From positions 1,860,001 through 1,924,000 of the forward strand of contig JAMYGW020000005.1 of NCBI GenBank assembly GCA_025617375.2: a stretch of 64,000 nucleotides of DNA, read 5' to 3'. Positions within the stretch are counted from its first letter, which is position 1. Every line of letters starts with the position of its first letter. The notes beneath the pieces are model-generated. The model was given only the letters and a program-made list of their open reading frames with translations, was not told the origin of the DNA and made no database searches. Position numbers and translations under genes: made by a program. Origin of the DNA: Acarospora socialis (taxonomy: Eukaryota > Ascomycota > Lecanoromycetes > Acarosporales > Acarosporaceae). This document shows, one piece after another, positions 33,841 through 46,024 of this stretch.

Positions 33841-36170
33841 CGTGGAGGAAACTGTGGCTGAGTCCGATAAGTCTGGATCGCGTCGTGAGGATATTTTGAA
33901 GATAGCAATCAACTCTTGAACTTGAGAATCTCCGATCAGTTGGCTACATAGGGTTATCAACTGTGGAGTGTCTGAATCCCATCCCCACTGCACTTGTTAT
34001 TCAATTCGGATCTACAGCCTTGTTTTAATATAATGCGATGAACTGCTTGATAGGTAACGAAGTTTAAGATCGACAAGATCCCCTGTTGTTGATGAGAGTA
34101 ACTCTGTTTGTATGAATGCTTAATGGTATCAATTGGAATCAAGGGGATGTCCTTTGGAAGACTAGCCCTGTTCATATGAGTTCTACTTTAAAAAGGAGGC
34201 CGAGCTGCTACCTACCTACCTTTAGTACCACTATGGTGACTTTCTCTGTCAGTACCTTAAGCGTATCACAACTGTAGACACAGCCACCTCGTTATCAAGC
34301 CACACCTCGTTATCACACAATCTTCTAAGCAGACCAAGTCCGCCCGCCTGACGACCACAATCCCGAGCCTTGCAAGTGCTGCTACCGCCGCATACCAGTG
34401 CACCTGCAACCCCATCTATTATAGACCCGAGTGTCTAGCCTCATGTCGAAGGATTACACCACCGAGCAGTCCTGTACACTGCCATGATTACTTTCACGTA
34501 CAATACTTCCTTGGCGTTAGGGCTAAGTGTCACGACTAGCAGTCTGGACCAGTTTCATTCTATCAAGTACCTATTCTTTATGCCAGCGGTCAATGAGGAG
34601 GAATCTGTACATCTCTGGAATACGAGCACCTGTATCAGTTCACCCTCTTGAAATTTGTCTTGTACTGGCATGCGTGGGTTCCATGCCCTACCTTATCTTT
34701 TGCTGTACACCAGTTCCAGCGATGTGGTATCGCTCAGGAGGCTCCTCATTACTTTACCCCTGCGCCTCTCAACCCTTATAAACAATATTTCTAATAACGA
34801 GGTCAGATCCAGATCGATAAGCGATGATGGATCGAAACTTTTAGCTCAGGACGACTTTGTGGAGTAAGGTAGACTAGAACAATCTCCCCAGTCTAATCTT
34901 CCCATGATGACGGGTATAGACTATGCGCACCAAAGAGGGCATCGTGCCCGTTCAGGACACAAGGGGCGTTGCTGTCAGTAGACCGATGTTGCAACTTTCG
35001 ACGCGTGCGATGTCGGTCAATGCTGGTTCAGGACAATAGACAAATTGTTGCAGGAAAGCAGTAAGCAGCTGAAATATGTCGGCACTTCAAAGCGGGTTAA
35101 GGATCGACTTTCCACCACTACTCGTAGTCTGCCTGGTGCAAGTCACTGATTTAGTTGTATGCGTACCACCTGCATGTCAAATACCCCCGAACTTTCTCTT
35201 GCCTACCTAGTACCTTACCTATCTTACCAGGTACCCGAGATGCGCGCAATGCGCCGCGATGCGGGCTGCCCCACGTTTTCTCCGAGAAGCGCGGGTCGAT
35301 CGATTGGCGCGCATATCTTAGCGAAGGAGCGAGCCAGTGATGCGAGAGTCCATTTTCTGAGAACACCTACTCCGTACCTTTACTCTTACACATACCTAAG
35401 GTACCTACCTGGTAGTACCTCACCTACCTTACCAGCAGGCAAGTGCCTTAGGTAGGTTATCTCTCAGTCGCACCAGCCAGAAAGGGCAGAACCAGAAGGT
35501 TTTAGGTAAGATGGCCAGGGAAGCGCCTCGATGACTGGTACCCTAATCGAGTAGCACTTCCTCGATACAAAAGGGCAACTTTTTACCCATCCACCAGGTA
35601 CTGATTGAGATTTAATCCCCGACCTCTTACAGAAAGTTTAGGTATGAAGCAAGGGTCCGGCACAATAATAGCGGTTGCCGTTGAAAGTTAGAGCAGGGGT
35701 CCAGCAGGCCATCGACTCCAATGGAGTCAAAGGACGTCTACCAGTCCGTGGATTGAGACACCGAAGGATGACGTTCGACGCTCACAAAGGTGCTTGGACC
35801 TTACAGAGTAACCCTCTAGCACTCGATATCCTATCCTGGACCGATCTAAACTCATACCCGCACGCCGTTCCCAGGACCATGGAGACCGAGACCACTTACT
35901 GTGCCGTTTGCTCCAAGTCACTAGGAGCCATTTCCAAGATGGAGCACAATCAATAGTTCGACAGTGCCATCTCGAATCATGATTGGTAGCACCACCATTA
36001 TGAGGGTTGCAATTGAAGAGGGAATGCAAAGGACAGATCTAGGTATAAAAGCCTTACTGTCCTTCGTCCCGTCACCTCATGCAGACCGTCCCGTGTCAGC
36101 ACTCTTTCCTTGCCGTCCCCGGAAAAAGCAAGACCGGTCTGGAGAGGGGCAAATCGCCGTTTCGTCCGCA
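33841..36170. other. gene-poor region
   Basis: About 2.3 kb. It contains a CCTCGTTATCA short direct repeat near 34284-34320 and a TACCT/AGGTA-rich stretch at 35195-35460. No gene recognised. Confidence 0.35.
35195..35460. repeat. TACCT/AGGTA-rich stretch
   Basis: Nine TACCT and three AGGTA words occur in about 270 bp, some overlapping as GGTACC and CCTTAGGTAGG palindromes. Spacing is irregular, so it is not a tandem repeat. It could be scattered regulatory sites or a decayed simple sequence. Confidence 0.5.
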
Positions 36171-37698
36171 ATGCCACCATCGCGAGCGCCTCCGCCATTG
36201 ACACCTGCACAAGTGGCGTACATTCAAGCACATTTGGATGAGGATCAAGGTCCGCGGATAGTCGCCATCAGTATCTTGCTTATTGTCATCACTGTTGTCT
36301 CGGTGCTGCTGCGTTTTATCGCAAGGAACATCAGAAAGCTGCCATGGCAACTTGACGACTATTTCATGCTGCCCGCTCTGGTAAGATTTTGACGAGGTCA
36401 CCTTGACTAAATCGTTACTGACGGCGGCGTAGTTCTTCACCGTCGTGTTATGCGTTGAGAATATAATCTGTTAGTGACCTTTCTACTTGCAACTGATCAT
36501 CCATCCGTGTAACGCTGACCACAAGATAGGTGTGCACTTTGGCAATGGAAAGCATATTTTCGCGGTGGGACTGCCAAACGGCATCAAAGTCCTCGAGGTA
36601 ATTCGTCCCACAACTTTCCGAGGGCCAGGAGGATTACTGATATGCAAGCTCAGGGCATCTACTTCCTCTCTGTGACATATGGTCTTGTTCATTTCTTCAT
36701 CAAAATGTCCATCTTACTTCTCTATCGGCGGATCTTCGCGAATAGCAACCGCGCCTTTGTCATCGGCCTTCGAGCGACCATGATATATGTCACCGCCTGG
36801 TCCGTGGCAACAGTGCTAGTGTGCATCTTCCAGTGCACCCCAATCTCGTTCTTCTGGGAGCAAGCCTTACCCATTCCGCAACCCGGAAGCTCTTGCATCG
36901 ACATCACCTCGACCGAAGTAAGCTTAAACATCCTCAACACCATCGGCGATATAGCCACGTTACTGCTACCGGCTTTGGCGTTGCGGAGCCTGAAAATGTC
37001 AACGGGCAGAAAGGTAGCTGTAGCCAGTATCTTTATGATTGGGTTATTGTAAGAAAGCCACGCTACCAAGCCCTCATCAGACGATTGACTTCTTGGCTTG
37101 TAGTGCCGTTGCAGCGGGGATCGCACGCATTCTCATGGTCTATCGCCAAGGAGCGGACTTTACATGTATGTCTTCGCATTGAGAGACCTACTTCCTCCCT
37201 TCTGCGATATATCGAAGCTGACCGGAACTATTCAAAGGGGATGATGCTGACCTGGTCATTTGGACTGCCATCGAGCCTGCCGTCGGCATTCTCTGCGCTT
37301 GCTTCCCGGTCATAGCTCCAGCGTTCAGCGGATCCATACTAAAGAATCGCTTCGGCAATGGTCCGGGTGGTTCATTACTGCGCCGAGTCTTCCGCACTAG
37401 AACCTCTCAGAAGGATAAATCCGACGATAGCATCCCTCTTTCCTTTGTGTCCAGCCCCTATACGCCCACCAAAGAGAAGGCAAGCCACCCTTTCACACAG
37501 CTCAGAGAATCCTCAGACAAGGAGAATCGAATCGTCGTCCAGACGGACCTTACTCAGTGTAGTTCTCCCATGGATACGCGGCACGTCGTTGTGCCAGAGT
37601 ATGAGGCGAATGGCGCACTTCCAGCTCTTCCGCATGAGACTGTCCGTACTAGTTCGGACGCTGATTGGGTGGCTAAGTACCCTCACAGACAAGGCTGA
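36171..37698 (+). CDS. rhodopsin-like 7-TM membrane protein (Sat4/PTH11-related family)
   Basis: Six exons (36171-36380, 36433-36469, 36530-36597, 36654-37048, 37104-37165, 37238-37698) join in frame to 410 residues. Characteristic text: an N-terminal helix ending RFIARNIRKLPWQLDDYFMLPAL (the WxxDDYxM-like motif), GVHFGNGKH-type loop, VHFFIKMSILLLYRRIF, CTPISFFWEQ, IDITSTEVSLNILNTIGDI, and DLVIWTAIEPAVGILCACFP, the WTxIE motif of the fungal rhodopsin domain family. The C-terminal 130 residues are Ser/Thr/Pro-rich cytosol. These proteins are plasma-membrane receptors or uncharacterised sensors. Small exons 2 and 3 (37 and 68 bp) are the least certain part. Confidence 0.82.
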
Positions 37699-38113
37699 AA
37701 ACTCCTATGTTTCTGAGCATCAGTAATCAGAGCCTTCCCAGATCTGGTGGTTGATGGATTGCTGCGATCTGGGAAGAATTTGAATTTCTCGATATATATT
37801 GCACCTAGAAATTGTACATACGATCTTATACTACCCGGTTCGGTAACATTGCATATTGAAAATAATGAGCGCCTTGAAGTGTCACACCCTTTTTTATGTG
37901 CGATTCAAAGTGAGGTAGCTTGGAGAACGGTTGCCTATGCGTTGAACTCTAAATATCCACGCCGTGTTGGTTGTCCAAAGCACTTGCCCTCGGCATATTC
38001 CGCATTCGCGCCAAGATTTCACTTCCCGCCCACACAAAGGATGAGGTAACTTTAGTAGTATAGTACCACCAGATCGCCCAACTGTTCCCCGACAAAAACG
38101 CATACTCAAAAAG
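37699..38113. other. intergenic region upstream of eIF3m
   Basis: About 415 bp holding the 3' end of the rhodopsin-like gene and the promoter of the eIF3m gene. No clear motif seen. Confidence 0.35.
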
Positions 38114-39475
38114 ATGCCAGGCTCTACGAATACCCTTCTGATCGAAGGATCCTTCGAAGAGCTTGCGGAGGAACTTGCGCAGTACATTGACGGCATCAAG
38201 AAAACTCAAGGCGAGGAGGGCTCAAACATACAGAGCGAGATCGCACCACTCTCGGAGCAAGGACAGAAAGATGAGGTGCTCAAGAAGATCGTGACTGCGA
38301 GTGCAATACTGAACGCCGCCCCGGAGAAAGGTATGTCGGCTTCAGCGGTTCTCCAGCGTTTGAGGACTGCCCTGTTGACTTCTTGGCAACTAGAATTCAT
38401 CGCAGCCTACAATCTCCTCGTTCACCTCATTCGGCAGTCGCCAAACCTCGACAAGTTCCTCCCCAAGATATGTCAAAATCTCTCTGCTCCCATCACGTCC
38501 TCGCCGAATAATGGGCCGGGCCTCGCTCTGTCCGTCCTCACCACCATCTTTAACGTCCTACCACCCGACAACGATACCCGCTACCATGTCTTCCTCGCCA
38601 TCTTGCGCGTCGTGCGCCGCAGCTCCTCGTTCGAGACTCTCAAATCCCAGCTCAAGAACCTAGACTCATGGCTGGTACAATGGGACATGGACGAGGAAGA
38701 CCAGCGAAAGCTCTACCTCGGCATCGCAGACGTCGCGGAGGATGCCGGCGAAGACGAGCAATCGTACCTTTACCTCCTACGAGCCTTAAGGACGATCCCA
38801 ACCGAGGAGGTCAGTAGCGACGAAGCTCGAACTCTCTCCATCCGCGCCCTCCGAGCTGGCCTTTCGCATCCCAGCCACTTCGACTTCCAAGACCTGACCG
38901 CTTTGGACTCGATTCAGGCGCTCAGCAAATCCGAGCCGGTTTTCTTTCAACTTCTGGAAGTCTTCAACACGGAAGTACTGGATGACTACAACGACTTCAA
39001 AGACGAGCACGAAGGCTGGGTCGAGGAGCAGGGCTTGGACGATTCCGTTCTCTACCGCAAGATGCGCTTGCTCACACTGGCTTCGCTCGCGGCATCCACA
39101 CAGTCCAGATCGCTGCCGTACCAGCACATCGCAAAGGCCCTACAAATACGGTCGGAAGACGTCGAGATGTGGGTTATCGACGTCATACGGGCAGGTCTCG
39201 TGGAGGGCAAGCTCTCGCAACAGAATCAAACTTTCCTTATCCATCGGAGTACCTACCGGGTGTTCGGAGAGAAACAGTGGCGGGAGGTTCAGTCCAGGTT
39301 GGATACGTGGAGGGCTAGCTTGGAAGGGGTGTTGGCTGTTGTGAGGCAGGAGAGAGAGCAAGTCATACGGCAGAAGGAACGGGAGCTCCGGAGTCTGGAC
39401 TACAAAGTCAACGGGAGCGGCGGCGGGACGGGTGGGAGAAGTGGGCCGCGGGAGATTGATATGATGGTTGATTAG
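38114..39475 (+). CDS. eif3m: translation initiation factor eIF3 subunit m
   Basis: PCI-domain subunit of eIF3, which recruits mRNA and tRNA to the 40S ribosome. A single exon encodes 453 residues starting MPGSTNTLLIEGSFEELAEE, the near-invariant fungal start. Helical repeats fill residues 40-250. The PCI module ends with a winged helix at about 330-400 (YQHIAKALQIRSEDVEMWVI, VIRAGLVEGKL). A charged C-tail, then a Gly-rich end. Length and start agree with the fungal family. Transcribed convergently with the UMP kinase gene, 262 bp away. Confidence 0.95.
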   Translation: MPGSTNTLLIEGSFEELAEELAQYIDGIKKTQGEEGSNIQSEIAPLSEQGQKDEVLKKIVTASAILNAAPEKGMSASAVLQRLRTALLTSWQLEFIAAYNLLVHLIRQSPNLDKFLPKICQNLSAPITSSPNNGPGLALSVLTTIFNVLPPDNDTRYHVFLAILRVVRRSSSFETLKSQLKNLDSWLVQWDMDEEDQRKLYLGIADVAEDAGEDEQSYLYLLRALRTIPTEEVSSDEARTLSIRALRAGLSHPSHFDFQDLTALDSIQALSKSEPVFFQLLEVFNTEVLDDYNDFKDEHEGWVEEQGLDDSVLYRKMRLLTLASLAASTQSRSLPYQHIAKALQIRSEDVEMWVIDVIRAGLVEGKLSQQNQTFLIHRSTYRVFGEKQWREVQSRLDTWRASLEGVLAVVRQEREQVIRQKERELRSLDYKVNGSGGGTGGRSGPREIDMMVD

Positions 39476-39737
39476 GGCGTAAACCGATAAAGATAAGAAA
39501 ACCATAAATTATGGCGTTCTGGTCTTCAGGGATTCAGCTCGGAGTACGAAGTAGGGTTTGCCATTGTCCTTGTATCTCTGGCCACCAGCAGAAAACGAGA
39601 TCGACTTCATGTTCATGTCAAATCTTCTATGTAATCGATACGCGCCATGTCTGACCCATGTATGTACGGACCTTCGAGTCGCCAACAATAGACGAATAAC
39701 GTTCATTAACCCCATGCTCTGACACTCGACCGAAAAC

Positions 39738-40851
<1,114 letters not shown>

Positions 40852-41693
40852 GGTCCCGATGACGATGGCCGAGTCGGCTGCTGCTTGCTTTTGGCTGGGG
40901 AACTTCACCTCACTAGCTTGCCAGACTTGCACGCTCCGCAGGCTTCAATGAGTGGTTCACTGCACTTTCCCATACTAACACGTCTGTGTTGATGAGGATT
41001 TACCAGTTTGGACAATGTGTGATACTCCATCAAAGAGCGGTTCACAATTTTGGCCATGCGTGCTGTCTTGAAAAACTCACTCTCATCCATGGTACTCGTA
41101 CCGGATGAGCTCGCCATCGAGTGTCACCAATGGAGCCATTACTCTCAGATAACCCCCATCAAGCAGTTGGACAGACTACTGAAAAATCAAGAACATGCAG
41201 AATTGAACATCTCAACCGCCGCAGATATCCAAAGCTCCGCAATTCCACTCATCTCACCACCATGTTCTGCTCCTTAGGGCCCCTTCCCAATTCGGCTTAG
41301 GCTGGGCAATATCCGCCTTGACCAAAGTCGGTCACGTTACTCTCGAACCTCTCACTTTACCTTCCTATTGTAACCCTATTGTACGATCACTCCCTATTGT
41401 CATGCACAATGGGACAGCATCAATACGGTCGCGCATCCTCCAACCGCTATTGATCGCCGAAAGAAAATATCTCTATTCATCACTCCCCTATTGACTGAAG
41501 TTCTCTGCGACCAGCCCCTGGTTTTATCCTCATAATTGCTTCATATTCACAATACCTTTGGCGAAGTGTGGTACTTTTCCAGCCATCTTCTTCATATCAA
41601 ACTCCAACTCTTGTCTTGACTTCCACCTCTTGTCTTGTTCGCTTTTACTCTCATATCGTCTGGACTTTGGAGGACTACGCGGGAAACGCCAGG
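40852..41693. other. divergent intergenic region
   Basis: About 840 bp between the divergent UMP kinase and the pentapeptide-repeat gene. It has CCCTATTG/CCTATTGT words repeated near 41366-41400. No gene seen. Confidence 0.35.
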
Positions 41694-42887
41694 ATGGGAA
41701 AGAAAACTGGTCAAGGACGTCCTGTGAAGGATAAAGATGCCGGTGCCAAAAATGCCAACGGAAAGGGTACCGTGGGCAAGGTTATCAACAGCAAGAACAC
41801 TGACGGCAAGGTCACCGTTGGCAAGAATTCCAACAGCACGAATACCAAAGGCACGAACCGCAACGGCATAAACAGCAACGGCACGAATACCAATGGCAAG
41901 GTCATCATTGGCAAGAATCCCAACGGCGCGCATACCATCGCCAAGAAAATCAACAGCAAGGACACCAACGGCAAAGCGATTAACGGCAGAGACCCCAGTA
42001 ACAAGCATGCTAATGACAAGCGCACTAACGGCAAAGCCACCAACGCCAACCGTGTCAAGTTCGATAGCTCTCAGCCACCCAGGTTCTTCAAGGTCTTTCC
42101 ATTCCTTAAGCTCCCAGCTGAGCTCCGTATCAAGATATACAACTACTCCTTCGGCAAGCACCTCCTCGAGATCCTTCCCATCAGTAAAGGTAGCGGTCTC
42201 ACTTCTTGGAATCCGAGGGGCAAGAAGCCTAAACCGTCACTGCGCAACTCGAAAGCTCTTGGGACTCGAGGTTGCTCCTCCAGACCAGGGCGTGCTGATG
42301 GACGACTTTCCAAGTGGCCAAATTTCCAATCCCTGCCTGGTTTGGCAGCTATGCTCCTAACGTGCAAACAAATCCATCGGGAGACCCATCACCTCCTCTA
42401 TGAGCAAGTCACGTTTATTATCCGCTCTCAAACCGCTTTGCAGCGTTTCCTTACGAATCTCAGCCCTCCGTGCTTGGCCACCATTCGGACCTTGAAGCTG
42501 CAACATCACACCTATGGCGAGCCTTATCTGATGGAGAACCGGGTTTGGAAGGACGAGTACGACTCGAAGTGGGCCGCCTTGTGTCTGGAAGCTGGCGAGA
42601 AGATGACCGGTCTCAAGGAGCTCGAAGTGAGGCTTAGTATCTGCGACTGGCCGACCGAGCTGAACCTCCAAGCTCGCTGGGCCCTTCCACTTCTTGCCTT
42701 CGCGGGTGGTCAGCTAGAGAAGGTTCATGTGGAGCTCGAGATGAAGGGAAGGTGTGTTGACTGGCAGGATCTAAGAGTGTGTGCTGCTGTCTTGGAAAGG
42801 GAGCTGGTTGTGCAAAAGAATCGGCTGAATGTGAGAGGTATGATCCGGGAGCCGGCCAAGGCGGTCCGTTGTCTTAGGATCACTTGA
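41694..42887 (+). CDS. F-box-like (LPxELR) protein with N-terminal pentapeptide repeats
   Basis: One exon, 397 residues from MGKKTGQGRPVK. Residues 20-119 are 20 uninterrupted pentapeptides of the type NTNGK/VTVGK/NSNGT, coded by an exact 15-bp period (41751-42050). Then comes FFKVFPFLKLPAELRIKIYNY, an F-box-like start seen in a large Dothideomycete family, followed by LLTCKQIHRETHHLLYEQ and FLTNLSPPCLATIRTLKL, leucine-rich text usual downstream. An in-frame leader back to 41568 lacks an ATG. It is first of three same-strand genes sharing the LPxELR start. The function is not known; F-box-type proteins often recruit targets to SCF ubiquitin ligases. Confidence 0.75.
   Translation: MGKKTGQGRPVKDKDAGAKNANGKGTVGKVINSKNTDGKVTVGKNSNSTNTKGTNRNGINSNGTNTNGKVIIGKNPNGAHTIAKKINSKDTNGKAINGRDPSNKHANDKRTNGKATNANRVKFDSSQPPRFFKVFPFLKLPAELRIKIYNYSFGKHLLEILPISKGSGLTSWNPRGKKPKPSLRNSKALGTRGCSSRPGRADGRLSKWPNFQSLPGLAAMLLTCKQIHRETHHLLYEQVTFIIRSQTALQRFLTNLSPPCLATIRTLKLQHHTYGEPYLMENRVWKDEYDSKWAALCLEAGEKMTGLKELEVRLSICDWPTELNLQARWALPLLAFAGGQLEKVHVELEMKGRCVDWQDLRVCAAVLERELVVQKNRLNVRGMIREPAKAVRCLRIT
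41751..42050 (+). repeat. 20-unit 15-bp coding repeat (pentapeptide array)
   Basis: Twenty consecutive 15-bp units inside the F-box-like gene, for example the peptides NANGK, NTDGK, NTNGK and RTNGK. Position 4 is mostly Gly and position 5 mostly Lys. Units are diverged but the register never slips. Confidence 0.85.
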
Positions 42888-43474
42888 GTCGTCGAGCCAA
42901 CCACGCAGCAAGCCTGAGGTTACCATTTGGGAACTGGGACGGGTTGTCAGGGACTGAAGGTTTGTTATTGAGAAGGGGATGGGTTCAACGGTGGCTTCGG
43001 ACGGTCCTCTCAGTGGATTCTTTAAGTGTTGAATAGAATGGATGTTTGCTTACCAGGCGCACGTGTTAGAGGACGAAGGAATTCCTTACAATGGATCTCT
43101 CCAGTCACTTTCAAAATGCTCTCCGTGTTAATCCATCCCGCACCCCGGCCTCTGGGCAGATGTGTCATGCTGATCTCTGAAGTCCTGTGTTGCGATGATT
43201 TGCCGAGCAATAACACTGTGCCCTACTGGCCCAGACATCTATTCAGACAACCCATCAACACACGCAATCCCTCCGTTTCGTCCTATCTCCCTTCAAGTAC
43301 CACTGACTTCACAGTACAGGTTCTTCCATTCGCAACCACCAACGGACACAACCCCTTGCTACTTATTCTTAGTTCTTATTTTCTTACATACAGCATAGGC
43401 TCCATCTCCGCAACCGCAGCTTCCCAACGATATCCATACAGTAATTGCTACCAGACACGCATTCCGCAGCGTCA
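42888..43474. other. intergenic region between two LPxELR genes
   Basis: About 590 bp, same-strand spacer. An overlapping plus-strand frame from 43026 lacks family similarity. Nothing else recognised. Confidence 0.35.
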
Positions 43475-44332
43475 ATGTCTCTTGAACCTTCTCCCAGTCT
43501 ATCGCCTTCAACACTGGCAATGGACCAAACTTGGGGTCATCAACCAGACCTGCAAGAGCGCCTCGAAACCATTCTTAAGGGCTGCCTCAAAGCCACCAAA
43601 GCCTTCCCTCGACGGGCGATCCGCAAGCTATTCTCATACCTTCGGATGCTCGTCTCATACCTGCGAAAGCTCTCCTCGGTCTTCTCTCCCCCCGCCCCAC
43701 CCCCACCGCCGCCCCTGACCAACTTCCCCCTCATGGACCTCCCCACCGACCTGCGGATGGTCGTCTACGAACAAATCCTGCAGGATCTTCACGTCCTGGA
43801 ACACGAGCAGTTCCACCCCCGCGTGGCCCCAGATCTCGCCTTCCTCCGAACGAATAGCCTCGTATACCGCGAGGCGCGGATGCTGTTCTATGACATCCAC
43901 GTTTTCGAATTCGAATCCGTCGACGAAATCAACCGTCTCAGCCTCCCGCAGCTCCAGCGGATCAAGAACGTCAAGCTCCTGTTCAGCTTCGGTCTCTTCG
44001 ACAAGGACCTCTCCCACTGGCGCAGCGTGTGCGCCGCCGTCTTAGGCCTAGCCAGCCTCCGTAGCCTGGAGATCTGCTGGCGCGTCTTTTGGGACAAGTA
44101 TGAGAACCCGACGATGGAACCGGAGCTAAGGACGGCGTGGGTGCAGGGCATGGCGGCGCTCAGGTTGATGAGGGGGGTGCAGACGGTTAAAGGGCGCGTC
44201 AGGACGCAGATCAGGGATGTATCAGGGGAGGATGCGGGGGACTTTGTGCTAAGCTGGGTGGGGCTGGATGGGTTGGAGGAGGCGTTTTGGACGGAGCAGG
44301 TGGAGAGGGTGGGGAGGGTTTATGAGGAGTGA
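43475..44332 (+). CDS. F-box-like (LPxDLR) hypothetical protein
   Basis: One exon, 285 residues from MSLEPSPSLSP. A polyproline stretch (PPAPPPPPPL) precedes FPLMDLPTDLRMVVYEQIL, the same family start as its neighbours. LAFLRTNSLVYREARMLFY and IKNVKLLFSF follow, also family-like. The rest is leucine-rich with no further domain that I can name. The gene lies 587 bp after the pentapeptide gene in the same orientation, and probably arose by ancient duplication; overall sequence identity is low by eye. Confidence 0.72.
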   Translation: MSLEPSPSLSPSTLAMDQTWGHQPDLQERLETILKGCLKATKAFPRRAIRKLFSYLRMLVSYLRKLSSVFSPPAPPPPPPLTNFPLMDLPTDLRMVVYEQILQDLHVLEHEQFHPRVAPDLAFLRTNSLVYREARMLFYDIHVFEFESVDEINRLSLPQLQRIKNVKLLFSFGLFDKDLSHWRSVCAAVLGLASLRSLEICWRVFWDKYENPTMEPELRTAWVQGMAALRLMRGVQTVKGRVRTQIRDVSGEDAGDFVLSWVGLDGLEEAFWTEQVERVGRVYEE

Positions 44333-45012
44333 GTGTTGCCTGAAGGTGTCTGGGGGGGGAAGATGGTTGCTGATTGCGAGTGTAGACATCCGGAGCCGGA
44401 GGGGATTTGGTGAGAGAGGGGGGGAGGGGGGGGGGGGGGGGGGGGTAGCAGAACGCGCCAGAGTGATTGGGAGGTGGGAGATCAGATTGTGTTTGGATGT
44501 CTAGGCGGAGAGTTGGCTGGTGGAGATTGTGAGTATGCTACATCATGTTGGGATACTGGGATGGGGCTTGTAGAGGCACACTTGTCGAGTGTTTGGAGAA
44601 GATTGGGTATACATGTGAGAGGAGACACATGTTTGAGACTTACCATTCATGGAGGGGGATGATTCTGTAGGTTATTCCCATTTAGACTGGGATTGTTTGA
44701 ATATCTGGAGATACTGAAGGCCTCCGAAGATTGGATGTGTGATGCAACCAAGACTCTTGTGACTTGATTTGAACTACATAGCTGAGCTAGTCTTCAAGCC
44801 CTACACACCGGCTCTGCTTCGCTTGTTTACTTCATTCACCAGCTGCGACTTTACGACCTCCAAACTTCACCACGACCACTTCCAACGTCATCGCCGAGTC
44901 TCAATACGTTCCACCTCATCGCCTCCAACCTTGTCATATTCAACCTCACCACCGTCAACTTCATCCCTTTCAACCTTACCACCATCCTGCATTTTTGTCA
45001 ACTCTCACATTC
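44333..45012. other. intergenic region with poly-G tract
   Basis: About 680 bp between the second and third LPxELR genes. It carries a G7-A-G20 run and, near 44900, short CCACC/TCAACCT-like direct repeats. No gene seen. Confidence 0.4.
44418..44445 (+). repeat. poly-G tract (G7 A G20)
   Basis: A near-pure guanine run on the plus strand 86 bp after a stop codon. It could fold as a G-quadruplex. The length in an assembly is error-prone. Confidence 0.8.
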
Positions 45013-46024
45013 ATGGCCGAAACAGGCGATGATCCACACTCCTCACTGCCATCGGATGGCGCAGAACTCAGTAGCGGTGATGACTCCGCCTCCTCGAGTG
45101 GCGACGAGTCCGCAGATATGTGAGTTGCTCTATATATTCATTCACGATCGTGATATAGTTCATCGCTGACTCTGTCAAGGATTGACCTCACTACAGCAAG
45201 CAGATCAGAGGGCTTGAGTGCACAGAACAATGTTGCAGTCTTCTATAGCGCCAGCGCTCCTGAAATGTGAGCTTTCCCTCTTATCCCAACTTTTCTTGCG
45301 ACGCAGGACGTATGGGACTGACTGATCAAGGCCTGCGAGGCCATTCCCTTTCCTCAATCTCCCTCCGGAACTTCGCATGCGCGTCTACTACTATCTCGTT
45401 CGCCTCAAGCGCAGATTGTACTTCGATGGTTACGTTCTTGGGAGGGACATTGACCTGCGTCTACTACAGACTTGCCGCCAAATTTACGAAGAATCGCGTC
45501 ACGAGGTTTTCAAGTATAACATGTTCTATTATCGCAACTTCACGTGGGCGTACTGCCTTGACAAGCCCTTACTTCCAGACCAGAAATCAGCCATTCGAAG
45601 TATCTCAGTCGCATTCGACTCAATGTTTGATTCAGACTTTCTTAACCTGTGCACAAGCTTTTGCGAGTTCGTATCAGATTTCAAGGGGCTCCGCAAGGCC
45701 GAAATCCCTGTGGACGGATTCTTGAACCCAGTGTGCATCGATGACCCCTTCCATCTCGCAGAGGATGACTGGAAGGAAGGAATCACAACTTTGCAGACCT
45801 TGGGCTTGGTTCACTGGGATGGCGTGATGATTCGACCCGAAGATGGAGAGACTGACGTGAAGATTCAAGGACTATTGCGGCTACGTATAGGTCATGGACA
45901 AGACACATTGGGTGATTCTCAATACGGCGGAGTCTCCGGTAACGAATTGAGGCTCCTGTTTCGCAGTCATTGTCTCTTGTGGCAGAGCTGGCTGAAGGAA
46001 CAACAATTGACCAAGTTGAGTTGA
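45013..46024 (+). CDS. F-box-like (LPxELR) hypothetical protein
   Basis: Three exons (45013-45119, 45180-45266, 45331-46024) join to 295 residues. Exon 1 encodes an acidic Ser/Asp-rich tail (SSGDDSASSSGDESADM); exons 1 and 2 both end AT before a GTGAG donor. Exon 3 holds FPFLNLPPELRMRVYYYLVRL and LLQTCRQIYEESRHEVFKYN, the closest match of the three genes to the usual family pattern. The remainder is Leu- and Trp-containing with no named domain. Same strand as its two relatives; the three genes cover 4.3 kb. Confidence 0.75.

Noticed and set aside
41592-42161. Antisense open frame of 189 codons with A(N/D)LxX-like pentapeptides
   Set aside because: It is a by-product of the 15-bp period; the plus frame continues into a recognisable LPxELR domain. 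Kept as a point in a finding only.
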